Positions 43,701 through 52,417 of a DNA stretch of 64,000 nt are shown piece by piece. Below the pieces are notes generated by a model. It did no database searches and had not been told where the DNA came from. It saw nothing but the letters and a program-made list of their open reading frames with translations. The DNA is from Mesohalobacter halotolerans. Its GTDB lineage: Bacteria > Bacteroidota > Bacteroidia > Flavobacteriales > Flavobacteriaceae. The stretch is taken from contig NZ_SWMU01000002.1 of the NCBI RefSeq assembly GCF_006120725.1, positions 248,001 to 312,000 of the forward strand, read 5' to 3'. Each line of letters starts with the position of its first letter. Position 1 is the stretch's first letter. The position numbers and the translations under genes were made by a program.

Positions 43701-44582
43701 ATGCAATTAACAGAATATAAAGGCGAAAAATTTGTTTGGTACGATTGTAACCGTGCAGATATCAAAGCATTAAAGCAGCTCGAAATCTTTGATCAAATTC
43801 CTAAAAATTTTATTGAAGACAGTCTAGAGCTTGGGCATCTACCCAAATATGAAAAAAAAGGGAATTTCGAACTTATTATTCTCAGGGCTTTTTCTGATAA
43901 AAAACAACCAGAAATCGTCAATGTTGCACAGGTTTCTAATAAAATTGCATTTATAATCTACGACAATATCTTAATCAGTATCCATAGAAAGCATTTCGAT
44001 TACTTAACTCATTATGACAAAGAATTTAAGTCAATAGAGCAAATACTGTTTTTTTCTATTAAGAATATGATTAATAGTTTTGAAAAACCTTTAACAACCC
44101 ACAGTAAAACAATTGATGTCTTAGAGAGAGAATTACTTTTAAAAAATGCACAAGACTTTTCGATTGACAAACTCTATTATATCAAATCTAAAACGAGAAT
44201 GCACAAAAAAATAATACAAGTCAACCAAAATGTGCTTAATCAAATCGCCATCAAAAATGCTTCGTATCATTCAGAATTGCAAGATATTAAAGATACCACA
44301 CTAAACTTGTTGCTTACCGCTGATGAAATTATTGAAGATACTCAGTCTTTACTAAATTCATACCTGTCTATTACAGCCCAAAAGAATAACGAAGTGATGA
44401 AACTTCTAACTGTATTTTCGGTATTTTTTCTACCGTTGACGTTTATAGCTGGTATTTATGGTATGAATTTTAAGTTTATGCCGGAACTTGAATGGGAGTA
44501 TTCTTATGTCGTTGTGTGGCTAATCATGCTTATTATATCAGTAGGCATTTGGATTTGGTTTAAAAAGAAAAATATACTTTAA
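43701..44582 (+). CDS. corA: CorA family divalent-cation channel
   Basis: A 293-aa protein from the ATG at 43701. The alternative ATG at 43683 would overlap the upstream gene and adds no conserved residues. It has a large N-terminal cytoplasmic domain with a long helix (about residues 130-225), then two C-terminal membrane helices with the selectivity motif GMN between them (AGIYGMNFKFMPELEW). The basic KKKN tail is typical. It mediates Mg2+ or Co2+/Ni2+/Zn2+ movement; the exact ion is not decided by sequence. A small structured element lies 57 nt downstream. Confidence 0.92.
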   Translation: MQLTEYKGEKFVWYDCNRADIKALKQLEIFDQIPKNFIEDSLELGHLPKYEKKGNFELIILRAFSDKKQPEIVNVAQVSNKIAFIIYDNILISIHRKHFDYLTHYDKEFKSIEQILFFSIKNMINSFEKPLTTHSKTIDVLERELLLKNAQDFSIDKLYYIKSKTRMHKKIIQVNQNVLNQIAIKNASYHSELQDIKDTTLNLLLTADEIIEDTQSLLNSYLSITAQKNNEVMKLLTVFSVFFLPLTFIAGIYGMNFKFMPELEWEYSYVVVWLIMLIISVGIWIWFKKKNIL

Positions 44583-44625
44583 AAAATATATTTGCAAAAA
44601 GCTATACAAATTTAAAATATTCATA

Positions 44626-44710
44626 TATATTTGTAAAGAATCACCGTGGAATAACAAATGTATTATCTATTTGGGGTATTTGGTAATAATTGTCTACGGT
44701 GATTTTTTTT
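44626..44710 (+). ncRNA. Candidate small RNA: promoter, long hairpin and U-tract (also a possible corA terminator)
   Basis: A -7 element TATATTTG (44626-44633) is followed 5 nt later by a self-complementary unit. Outer stem AATCACCGT / ACGGTGATT (44639-44647 with 44696-44704), then ACAA/TTGT (44654-44657 with 44690-44693) and TATTA/TAATA (44661-44665 with 44684-44688). The 18-nt loop contains TATTTGGGG and TATTTGGT as a direct repeat. Eight T run through 44703-44710. Predicted start and hairpin start coincide, giving an RNA of about 72 nt. It may instead be a large-loop terminator for corA. Confidence 0.5.
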
Positions 44711-44823
44711 ACAACACGCTTTAATCATAATATATATTATGTAAAATAGAATTATAAGAATACCCCATTCACTTGTATTTAAAACCTTCATTCTACTCTA
44801 AGGCTAATCAGTATTTATTTTAG

Positions 44824-44831
44824 TATTTTTG
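44824..44831 (+). promoter_or_regulatory. Predicted -7 promoter element for tryptophan 2,3-dioxygenase
   Basis: TATTTTTG (TAnnTTTG), 15 nt before the ATG at 44847. The implied leader is only about 9 nt. Confidence 0.45.
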
Positions 44832-44846
44832 TGTAAAATATATTCT

Positions 44847-45743
44847 ATGTCAGACGACATTCTTAAGGAACTTGAAAAAAAATATGCCAATTTAGGTGAA
44901 AATCCAGAACCTTATCTCAAAGGCCTTTTATATTCAAAGCCTATTACGTATTGGGATTATATCGAAGTTGATACGCTGTTAAGTTTACAAAAACCACGGA
45001 CAGATTTTAAGGATGAATTTGTCTTTATTGTTTATCATCAAGTCACCGAACTGGTCCTAAGACTGATGATACACGAGGTTGAACAAGTAATATCTTCAGA
45101 AAAACCAACAGAAGAATTGTTAAAAGACAAATTGAAACGTTTGATTCGTTATACAGATATGCTCATCACCTCTTTTGATGTGATGAAAGAAGGCATGAGT
45201 CATGAAGATTACAATAAATTTAGACTAACGCTGACGCCTGCCAGCGGTTTTCAGAGTGCTCAATTTCGATTTTTAGAAATATATTGTACACCTATCCTTA
45301 ATCTTATTCATAAAGAAAAACACAAAGCCCTATCTAAAGAACCCACAGCAGAAGAATATCTAAAACACGTTTACTGGCGATTGGCAGGATACAACCCAAA
45401 AACAAAATCTAGAAGTACAACACTAAAATTATTTGAAGATAAATACCTTGGCGTATTTGCAGAATATATCAATAAAGCAAAAGGGAATACCATTTACGAT
45501 AAATTTCATCAAATTCAATCGCCTTCGGAAGATCTTATCAGGCTAATGAAGACTTTTGACAACGCTTACAATGTAAAATGGCCGATGGTACATTATAACA
45601 CAGCAAAACATTACCTGACCAAAAAAGGTGAAGCCAAAACTGCCACTGGTGGATCTCAATGGGAAAAATATTTACATCCAAAATTTCAAAAGCGTACATT
45701 TTTTCCTAAATTATGGGAAAATGACTCCATTTTAGAATTTTAA
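44847..45743 (+). CDS. kynA: Tryptophan 2,3-dioxygenase
   Basis: A 298-aa heme dioxygenase that opens the indole ring of tryptophan to N-formylkynurenine, the first step of tryptophan catabolism. Family blocks are YWDYIEVDTLLSLQKPRTDFKDEFVFIVYHQVTELVLRLM, where the YHQ His contacts substrate, and SGFQSAQFRFLE (about residues 131-142). The C-terminal ATGGSQWEKYL loop is also present. I start at the ATG at 44847; a TTG six codons upstream overlaps the -7 element. No kynureninase or other kyn gene is in the window. Confidence 0.93.
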   Translation: MSDDILKELEKKYANLGENPEPYLKGLLYSKPITYWDYIEVDTLLSLQKPRTDFKDEFVFIVYHQVTELVLRLMIHEVEQVISSEKPTEELLKDKLKRLIRYTDMLITSFDVMKEGMSHEDYNKFRLTLTPASGFQSAQFRFLEIYCTPILNLIHKEKHKALSKEPTAEEYLKHVYWRLAGYNPKTKSRSTTLKLFEDKYLGVFAEYINKAKGNTIYDKFHQIQSPSEDLIRLMKTFDNAYNVKWPMVHYNTAKHYLTKKGEAKTATGGSQWEKYLHPKFQKRTFFPKLWENDSILEF

Positions 45744-45775
45744 GAAATGGAATAAAATTTGATATAGTATAGTTG

Positions 45776-46261
45776 ATGAGATACATTTTGAGCTTATTAC
45801 TGATGGTTTCCATAGCTAAATACAATTTGGCTCAGGAAATCAGTTTACCACCTTTAGACTCAAACGAATTATCGCCTAAAATACAATCCCCTTTATATCA
45901 AGACTTTGGTGTTTATAAATTTGAATTATTAGTTAAAAACATCAATGTTTTTGCATCTCCAAATGCAGAAAACACTTTTGATTTTATACAAGCATCAGCA
46001 TCAAAAAACCGTCGACCTTCCTATCAAAATTTTTATGATGCCATCAACCGTCAAATGGCGCAGTATTCAGATTTTACTGTAGAAATAGACAATTCTAAAT
46101 CTTCAGTATTTATGGATTATAACGACCAGCCTATATATTCTGGCTCTTTTAGAGTAAAAAATGCAGTTTACCAACGTGCTGATCGCCTGACGGGAACACC
46201 CAGAAGACCACTACTCTACTCGCCTAGCTTGTCTGCCCGGCGAGGACTGATTTGGTATTAA
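45776..46261 (+). CDS. Hypothetical secreted protein
   Basis: A 161-aa protein from the ATG at 45776; a TTG precedes it in frame. A signal peptide (residues about 1-20, ending NLAQ) is followed by a Pro/Ser-rich start (EISLPPLDSNELSPKIQSP). The short beta-rich body has a basic RRPLLYSPSLSARRG end. No known domain is seen. It follows tryptophan 2,3-dioxygenase by 32 nt and may be co-transcribed. Function unknown. Confidence 0.65.
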   Translation: MRYILSLLLMVSIAKYNLAQEISLPPLDSNELSPKIQSPLYQDFGVYKFELLVKNINVFASPNAENTFDFIQASASKNRRPSYQNFYDAINRQMAQYSDFTVEIDNSKSSVFMDYNDQPIYSGSFRVKNAVYQRADRLTGTPRRPLLYSPSLSARRGLIWY

Positions 46262-46340
46262 TTATGATTATATATCAAACCCTAATAAGCTATATTTGAT
46301 TATTGTTAAAAGCTTATCAAACCTGTATATAATGCATAGT

Positions 46341-46348
46341 TATATTTG
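46341..46348 (+). promoter_or_regulatory. Predicted -7 promoter element for the small membrane protein gene
   Basis: TATATTTG (TAnnTTTG), 12 nt before the ATG at 46361. A second identical octamer lies 50 bp upstream (46291-46298), so tandem promoters are possible. Confidence 0.45.
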
Positions 46349-46360
46349 TATATTTAACAT

Positions 46361-46498
46361 ATGAAATGGATAACTATACTAAACATATTAGGTCTTGTTA
46401 TCGCCATTATAGGTCTACTAACGGGATATTATTTATTTCTCTTCCTAATTCTACCTATCGGGTTCAATTTTTTTAATAAAAGTAAAAGACATGAATGA
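46361..46498 (+). CDS. Small membrane protein (45 aa)
   Basis: A 45-codon frame starting MKWITILNILGLVIAIIGLL, with hydrophobic residues to about position 38 and a charged NKSKRHE end. It could form one long or two short membrane helices. A -7 element lies 12 nt upstream, and its last codons overlap the start of the next gene (ATG at 46491) by 8 nt, so translational coupling is likely. These two facts are the support for its being real. Function unknown; small membrane proteins next to stress genes are common. Confidence 0.6.
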   Translation: MKWITILNILGLVIAIIGLLTGYYLFLFLILPIGFNFFNKSKRHE

Positions 46499-46784
46499 TA
46501 AAACACTATCTCAACAAATAAACGAACTTAAGAAACAAGGTTATACTAATGACTTTAACCTGGATGATGATAAAATTACAGACAAAGCTCTAGATTCTTC
46601 TTATTTACCAGACCAATTTAATGTTGATAAGGTCTATAGGTTTGAAGGCATGACCAATCCTGCAGACAATTCTATACTATATGCTATTACAACATCAGAC
46701 GGCCGTAAAGGGCTGTTAGTCGACGGTTATGGAGTATCCGGTGGTCAAATTTCAAAACAACTCCAAGAAAAATTAAACCGTTAA
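46491..46784 (+). CDS. Small conserved hypothetical protein (97 aa)
   Basis: A 97-aa soluble protein. Helical start MNDKTLSQQINELKKQGYTNDFNLDDD, then a compact beta region (VDKVYRFEGMTNPADNSILYAITTSDGRKGLLVDGYG). Relatives in Flavobacteriia are often labelled phosphoribosylpyrophosphate synthetase. At 97 aa, with no PRPP motif, that label is surely wrong. It overlaps the 45-aa membrane protein gene and precedes dps by 97 nt, which suggests a stress-related setting. Confidence 0.72.
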   Translation: MNDKTLSQQINELKKQGYTNDFNLDDDKITDKALDSSYLPDQFNVDKVYRFEGMTNPADNSILYAITTSDGRKGLLVDGYGVSGGQISKQLQEKLNR

Positions 46785-46841
46785 GCCGTTAAACTTATAT
46801 TAAGATAAGTCACTTTCAAGGTTTTATAGCATAAACTATTG

Positions 46842-46849
46842 TATATTTG
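46842..46849 (+). promoter_or_regulatory. Predicted -7 promoter element for dps
   Basis: TATATTTG (TAnnTTTG), 32 nt upstream of the dps ATG at 46882. Confidence 0.5.
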
Positions 46850-46881
46850 TATTGTAAAATTAAAATCGATAAATAAAAACT

Positions 46882-47355
46882 ATGAGTTATTTAAGTTTAG
46901 ACAAAGATAAAACACAAAAAACAGTAGAACAGCTAAACATTCTTTTAGCCGATTATCACATGTACTATCAAAAATTGAGAAATTTTCATTGGAATATAGA
47001 AGGGACTAATTTCTTTGACTTGCATGAAAAATTTGAAGAAATGTATGATGATGCCAAAGAAAAAATTGATGAAATTGCTGAAAGAATTCTTACGCTTCAA
47101 CATTCCCCAAAAAGTAATTTAACAGACTATTTAAATATCACAAATCTAGAAGAGTCCAAAAATGACCTTAATGATTCTGCGATGGTAGACACATTGTTAA
47201 GTGATCACGGCAAAATTATCTCTCAAATGCGCAAAGTTGTTGAAACTGCTGACGAAGCTAATGATGAAGGCACCATTGACTTGACAGGCGCATATATTAG
47301 AGAGTTAGAAAAAACAAGTTGGATGTTAGACGTTTGGACTAAAAAATTGCGTTAA
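46882..47355 (+). CDS. dps: Dps family ferritin-like DNA-protection protein
   Basis: A 157-aa four-helix protein that forms dodecamers, oxidises Fe2+ with H2O2 and protects DNA in stress. Ferroxidase residues sit in YYQKLRNFHWNIEGTNFFDLHEKFEEMYDD (about residues 28-57): the His in FHWNI, then the His and Glu/Asp of the next helix. The Trp in KTSWMLD near the end is also typical. The N-terminal tail is short with few lysines. It is followed at 22 nt by an MscS-type channel gene, so the two may share a transcript. Confidence 0.95.
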   Translation: MSYLSLDKDKTQKTVEQLNILLADYHMYYQKLRNFHWNIEGTNFFDLHEKFEEMYDDAKEKIDEIAERILTLQHSPKSNLTDYLNITNLEESKNDLNDSAMVDTLLSDHGKIISQMRKVVETADEANDEGTIDLTGAYIRELEKTSWMLDVWTKKLR

Positions 47356-47377
47356 TTTGTAGTCCAAAACGAATTGA

Positions 47378-48319
47378 ATGGTTTATCAAGATAAAGCTAC
47401 AAAAGATACAACTGACCAAATCTTTGACAACACACATACAGCTTGGTCAGAATTACAAGATAAATTAGATAATTGGGTGGATTCATTAATATTGAATCTG
47501 CCCAATTTTATTTTAGCAGTACTCGTTTTTATTCTCTTTATTCTCATAGCCAATTTATCGGCGATTGGAATCAATAAAATTTTACGTAAAACTAAGGCTC
47601 AGCATTCCGTAAGGGTAGTTGCTATTAGAATTTACAAAGCTATTGTGATTCTAATAGGGTTTTTTATTGCATTAGGTATTCTAGATTTGAGTACAGTGCT
47701 GACCTCAGTACTAGGTGCAGCAGGTGTTTTAGGTTTAGCTGTCGGTCTTGCACTTCAAGGCACGTTAACCAACACTTTTTCTGGAGTGGTGTTGAGCTTT
47801 ATTCCCAAAATACAAATTGGGGATTGGGTAGAAACCAATGGCTTTGAAGGTTTTGTCATCGACATCAACCTCAGAAGTGTAACCTTAAAAACAGCTGATC
47901 AAAATTTGGTTTCTATACCAAATTCAAAAATTGTTGACAACCCTTTTAAAAATTTGAGTTCTGACGATCGGAGTATTGCTATTCTAGAATGCGGAGTGGG
48001 CTATGAAAGTGATCTGGAATTTGTCGAAAAGATTACAAAACAAGCAATTGAAGAGGCCTTACCACAAGAGAAAACCGAAAAAGTTGAATTTTTCTACAAA
48101 GAGTTTGGTAACAGTTCAATAAATTACGAAGTCCGTTTTGGTATTAAAGAGACAAACGCAAAAGATGAGTTACTAGCCAAGCACATTGCAGTTAAAGCTA
48201 TCAAAAAAGCCTACAACGAAAACAACATCAACATTCCGTTCCCAATTCGTACATTAGACTTTGGAAAAAATAAATTTCGTTCTGAAACTCTTGAAATTAA
48301 AAACCGATCTACATCTTAA
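47378..48319 (+). CDS. Small-conductance mechanosensitive channel, MscS family
   Basis: A 313-aa MscS-type channel. Three membrane helices precede the pore helix VLGAAGVLGLAVGLALQGTLTNTFSGVVL (about residues 108-136), which has the Gly/Ala packing pattern of MscS TM3. The beta domain (IGDWVETNGFEGFVIDINLRSVTLKTADQNLVSIPNSKI) and an alpha/beta C-terminus follow. It releases solutes on hypo-osmotic shock. The sequence is far from the YbdG-like channel at 20040-21302, so the window holds two different channels of this superfamily. It ends with a 4-nt overlap with convergent bshA. Confidence 0.94.
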   Translation: MVYQDKATKDTTDQIFDNTHTAWSELQDKLDNWVDSLILNLPNFILAVLVFILFILIANLSAIGINKILRKTKAQHSVRVVAIRIYKAIVILIGFFIALGILDLSTVLTSVLGAAGVLGLAVGLALQGTLTNTFSGVVLSFIPKIQIGDWVETNGFEGFVIDINLRSVTLKTADQNLVSIPNSKIVDNPFKNLSSDDRSIAILECGVGYESDLEFVEKITKQAIEEALPQEKTEKVEFFYKEFGNSSINYEVRFGIKETNAKDELLAKHIAVKAIKKAYNENNINIPFPIRTLDFGKNKFRSETLEIKNRSTS

Positions 48320-49443
48320 GATTCTACGAGCATAGATTTATAAAGTTCTTCATAGGATTTGATAATATTTTTGATATCAAAATCACGAGCTCTTGCTTTG
48401 GCAGCATCTTTAAATTTTTGATGTGTTTTGGGGTTGCTTAAAATTTTTAAGGCATTTTTGGCCATATCATCCACATCGCCTACATTGCTTAAATATCCTG
48501 ACTTACCTTGAATATTAACCTCAGGTAAACCACCGGTATTTGTAGAAATAACCGGGACACTATGTGCCATAGCTTCAAGAGCGGCTAAACCAAAACTTTC
48601 TTTTTCTGACGGCAGAAGAAACAGGTCAGAAAAACACAATATTTTTTCAATATCGTTACTTTTCCCCATAAAAATCACTTGATTTCTAACACCAAGCTCT
48701 AAAGCAACGTTAACAGCTTTATCCCGATCCGGTCCATCACCAATTACGATGAGCTTAGCTTTTTGATGTTTTAAGATATTGGCAAATATTTTTATGACAT
48801 CACTTATTCGCTTAACCGGTCTAAGATTACTAACATGTGTGATGATCATCTCATCGTCATCCGCCATAGTGTGCCTTTGGCAGTCTTCAACGTCGTCATT
48901 GAGATTATCAAAATCAATAAAATTTGGGACGACATATATTTTGTTTTTAATATCAAATATTCTTAAGGTATCAATTTTTAAGCTATTTGAAACTGATGTA
49001 ACGCAGTCGCTCTTATTGATACTGAAATTTACTGCACCCTTATAAAAATTATGGCTTCCCACCAACGTAATATCTGTACCGTGTAGCGTTGTCATCATTT
49101 TAATATGATAACCGTCTTCTTTCAACATTTGTTTTGCCATATAGCCAGCATAGGCATGTGGTATAGCATAATGCACATGGAGAATATCAATATCGTATTT
49201 TTTGATGGTATTAACCAACTTGGTTGATAATGCCAGTTCATAAGGTTGGTAGTGAAATAAAGGATATTCAGGAACAGACACTTCATGAAAGTGAATATTT
49301 GCAGATAAATATTCAAGCCTAACAGGTTGTTTATAAGTGATGAAATGTACTTCATGTCCCCGGTTGGATAAACCAATGCCCAATTCGGTTGCCACTACTC
49401 CACTTCCTCCAAAAGTAGGATAGCAAACAATAGCTATTTTCAT
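48316..49443 (-). CDS. bshA: N-acetyl-alpha-D-glucosaminyl L-malate synthase (bacillithiol biosynthesis)
   Basis: A 375-aa GT4-family retaining glycosyltransferase joining GlcNAc from UDP-GlcNAc to L-malate, the first step of bacillithiol synthesis. The N-terminal CYPTFGGSGVVATELGIGLSNRGHEVHFITY (about residues 7-37) is diagnostic of BshA. The C-terminal half has VIGDGPDRD and the EX7E-type segment ESFGLAALEAMAHSVPVISTNTGGLPE (about 285-311). No bshB or bshC is in the window. Bacillithiol is known from some Bacteroidota. Confidence 0.94.
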   Translation of the reverse strand: MKIAIVCYPTFGGSGVVATELGIGLSNRGHEVHFITYKQPVRLEYLSANIHFHEVSVPEYPLFHYQPYELALSTKLVNTIKKYDIDILHVHYAIPHAYAGYMAKQMLKEDGYHIKMMTTLHGTDITLVGSHNFYKGAVNFSINKSDCVTSVSNSLKIDTLRIFDIKNKIYVVPNFIDFDNLNDDVEDCQRHTMADDDEMIITHVSNLRPVKRISDVIKIFANILKHQKAKLIVIGDGPDRDKAVNVALELGVRNQVIFMGKSNDIEKILCFSDLFLLPSEKESFGLAALEAMAHSVPVISTNTGGLPEVNIQGKSGYLSNVGDVDDMAKNALKILSNPKTHQKFKDAAKARARDFDIKNIIKSYEELYKSMLVES

Positions 49444-49508
49444 GTAAAAAATTTTGTACTAAGATAATTCTATTTCCAGGTCATTAGTCTTAAGAAACTC
49501 CAAAATTA

Positions 49509-52403
49509 TTAATCTTCAACATGATCGTAGATAATTTGTTGAATTTCGGTACGGATGTTTTCTTTAATCAGTTCAGTGTTACTCATGTCCGGATGGATAC
49601 GATTTGATAGAAACACATACACAATATTTTCCTCAGGATCAGCCCAAGTATAGGTTCCTGTAAAGCCGCTATGTCCAAAACTACTCATCGATAAGCAACC
49701 GCAGGTCGGACCAACCTCTTCGAGTTGTGGCTTATCAAAACCCAACCCACGTCTTACATCGTCTTCACAATAATAACAGGTATTAAATTTATTGATTGTT
49801 GAAGCTTTTAACAATTCTGCATCACCATAAACCCCTTTATTCAGAAACATTTGCATAAATTTTGCCACCGCATTAGCATTGGCAAATAAACCGGCATGAC
49901 CACCTACACCACCGAGCAATGCAACCCCTTGATCATGAACGTAACCTTTGAGGAGTTGCTTTCTCCATAAAGTATCATTTTCTGTAGGGACAATATTCTT
50001 TTTGTCAAATTCCTTTATGGGGTGATACCGCATCATATTAATACCCATTTTACTGTAAAACTTATCAACAATAAGTTGATCTAAAGGTTCATTTTCATAG
50101 CGTTCGATAATTTGTTGAATAATATAAAACGGAAGATCACTGTATTTGTACTCTAAATCACTAGAAAGCTCACTTTCGTAAATTTTGTTGTAGATGCTAT
50201 CTCTAAAATCATTTCTGACATACATATTTTCTGCAACTTGAGTAGAGTAATTAAAGTCTGGTGTATCCTTATAATATTTGTCTAAATCTTTAAGTGTTTC
50301 TAAATAAAATGGAATCCAAGATTTAAGGCCAGCATAGTGTGATAGCATATGTTTAAAATCAATAGAGGCTTTATTTGTCATTGAAAGTTTAGGTAAGTGC
50401 TGGTATAAACTGTCATTAATATCTACTTTGCCTTCTTCTTCTAGTTTCATAAATAAAGGTAAAGTAGCTAAAATTTTGGTCAAAGAGGCCAAATCATAAA
50501 TATCGTCATTCTTAACTTTTATCTTTTTATCATAAGTGTGATACCCGAAGTTTTTTTGATAGATGCTTACACCATTTTTAGTCACCATGACTTGTGCTCC
50601 CGGTATCATTTTTTCTTTAACAGCATGATTGACAACTGAATCTATTTTGGTTTCAAATTTTGGATTTATACCTTGATTTTGGCTATAACCGTATGCTAAC
50701 CTCTCTAAAGAATTAAAACGGTAACCAGAACCTTCAGGATAGATAATACTGATATCTACGGGTAATTTCCCACGTGCTGGTCTGGCGCCAAAGAGAATTT
50801 GTGCAACGACAGACTGAGCCAAATCAGCGTTTTGATAGGCTTGGACAATGGCTTTAATATTTACTGTGCTTTTGATGTCACTTAAGGCATAAGGACTAGC
50901 AAAATTAACCAAAATTACAGGTACTTGAAGACTGATTTCATGTAGCGCAACGAGTTCTTTGTCTGTAAATTGATAAGATTTCCACGGTGTTGCATTTGAG
51001 GTGTGATGACCAATAACAACCTTATCGTAACGCTTCAGCTTATCTATTTTTTCATTGAGAAGTTGATTAGAGTTTATGGTATCAATTGTATCGTATCGGT
51101 TTAAGATATCAATAAATTTTTTATTGCTTGCATTTCCCATTTTAAGATAAGCGATACGTTCTTTTTCCAAATTTTGAAAGGGTAAAATGTTGGCATTGTT
51201 TTTTAATACTGTAACTGCCTGAGCAATTGATTTCATATAAACAGCATCATCCATTGCAGAATTGAGGTCATCTTTCAAATGTCGAGTGTCTATAGACTTG
51301 TAGTTTGACAACCCTAACTTATATTTAGCATACAATATTTTCTTTACAGAGTAGGCTAATCGGTTTTCTGTAATTTGACCCTTTCTGTAGGCTTTTTTAA
51401 TTTTTTTTACCGCCAAAGGGATATTTTCTGAAATCAAAAGAATATCATTTCCTGCCAAAAAAGCTTGAAGGTCAATTTCTCCTGGCTCATCAAAATTGGC
51501 AACACCTTTCATGTTTAAGGCATCTGTAAAAATAAGTCCTTCAAAGTTAAATTTTCCTTTGATCAGACCTGTTACCACATTTCTAGAAAGCGAAGTCGGT
51601 AGGTTGTTTTGAGATTCTAGGGCTGGAACATTGAGATGGGCAACCATGATACTACTCAGTTGCGTTTTTGTAAGTTGTTCAAATGGGTAAAGCTCTACAT
51701 TTTCTAATCTCTCTTTTGAGAATTGTATTGATGGTAATGTTTTGTGCGAATCAGTATCTGTGTCTCCGTGACCCGGAAAATGTTTGGCACAAGACAAAAT
51801 GCCTACTTCATTAAAAGCTTCCACAAAGGCTTTTGCTTTTGCAGTGACCTTTCTTTTGTTTTGGCCAAAAGATCTGTTACCAATAATTGGATTTTTAGGA
51901 TTGGTATTAATATCGACTATAGGCGCAAAATTGATGTGTACACCAAGGCGTTTATTGTGTTTTGCAATTTGCAACGCGACATCTTTTACAGTTTTGATAT
52001 CTTCAATTGCCCCTAAAGTCATATGCCAGGGAAACGCATAAGTCGAATCGAGTCGCATGGCTAAACCCCATTCGGCATCCATGGCTATCATTAAGGGAGT
52101 TTTACTTAAGGCTTGATATTGGTTGGTGAGCTGAGCTTGTTTTGTGGGTCCGCCTTTAGAAAAAATAACACCACCAATATGGTATTTTGTGATAAGTTTT
52201 GTTATATCTGCTCTAGGATTTTCTGAAAAAACATCAACCATAAATAGCTGTCCAATCTTTTCATTTAGGCTCATAGCGTCATAGAGGCTATCTACCCATT
52301 GCTTTTGTGACAAGTGGTCATGAGTTTGTAAAGGCTTAAAAGAAGACTGAGAAAATGATATATACCAAAAAAAGAGTAGACCGAAACTGTATAAGTATTT
52401 CAT
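49509..52403 (-). CDS. GH3 NagZ-like beta-N-acetylglucosaminidase fused to a serine hydrolase (beta-lactamase family)
   Basis: A 964-aa two-enzyme fusion with a signal peptide (1-19). The GH3 domain (about 30-370) has the NagZ signature KHFPGHGDTDTDSH (207-220, with the Asp218/His220 acid-base dyad) and the nucleophile Asp294 in FTDALNMKG. A GH3 C-terminal domain follows (about 395-575). The serine hydrolase domain (about 585-964) has SLTK (Ser640, Lys643), YSD (754-756) and HSG (911-913), as in class C beta-lactamases and DD-peptidases or esterases. It probably acts on peptidoglycan fragments or other N-acetylated glycans in the periplasm. It shares an operon with the 160-aa gene 14 nt upstream. 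Confidence 0.92.
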   Translation of the reverse strand: MKYLYSFGLLFFWYISFSQSSFKPLQTHDHLSQKQWVDSLYDAMSLNEKIGQLFMVDVFSENPRADITKLITKYHIGGVIFSKGGPTKQAQLTNQYQALSKTPLMIAMDAEWGLAMRLDSTYAFPWHMTLGAIEDIKTVKDVALQIAKHNKRLGVHINFAPIVDINTNPKNPIIGNRSFGQNKRKVTAKAKAFVEAFNEVGILSCAKHFPGHGDTDTDSHKTLPSIQFSKERLENVELYPFEQLTKTQLSSIMVAHLNVPALESQNNLPTSLSRNVVTGLIKGKFNFEGLIFTDALNMKGVANFDEPGEIDLQAFLAGNDILLISENIPLAVKKIKKAYRKGQITENRLAYSVKKILYAKYKLGLSNYKSIDTRHLKDDLNSAMDDAVYMKSIAQAVTVLKNNANILPFQNLEKERIAYLKMGNASNKKFIDILNRYDTIDTINSNQLLNEKIDKLKRYDKVVIGHHTSNATPWKSYQFTDKELVALHEISLQVPVILVNFASPYALSDIKSTVNIKAIVQAYQNADLAQSVVAQILFGARPARGKLPVDISIIYPEGSGYRFNSLERLAYGYSQNQGINPKFETKIDSVVNHAVKEKMIPGAQVMVTKNGVSIYQKNFGYHTYDKKIKVKNDDIYDLASLTKILATLPLFMKLEEEGKVDINDSLYQHLPKLSMTNKASIDFKHMLSHYAGLKSWIPFYLETLKDLDKYYKDTPDFNYSTQVAENMYVRNDFRDSIYNKIYESELSSDLEYKYSDLPFYIIQQIIERYENEPLDQLIVDKFYSKMGINMMRYHPIKEFDKKNIVPTENDTLWRKQLLKGYVHDQGVALLGGVGGHAGLFANANAVAKFMQMFLNKGVYGDAELLKASTINKFNTCYYCEDDVRRGLGFDKPQLEEVGPTCGCLSMSSFGHSGFTGTYTWADPEENIVYVFLSNRIHPDMSNTELIKENIRTEIQQIIYDHVED

Positions 52404-52417
52404 TAAATTAAAATTAT

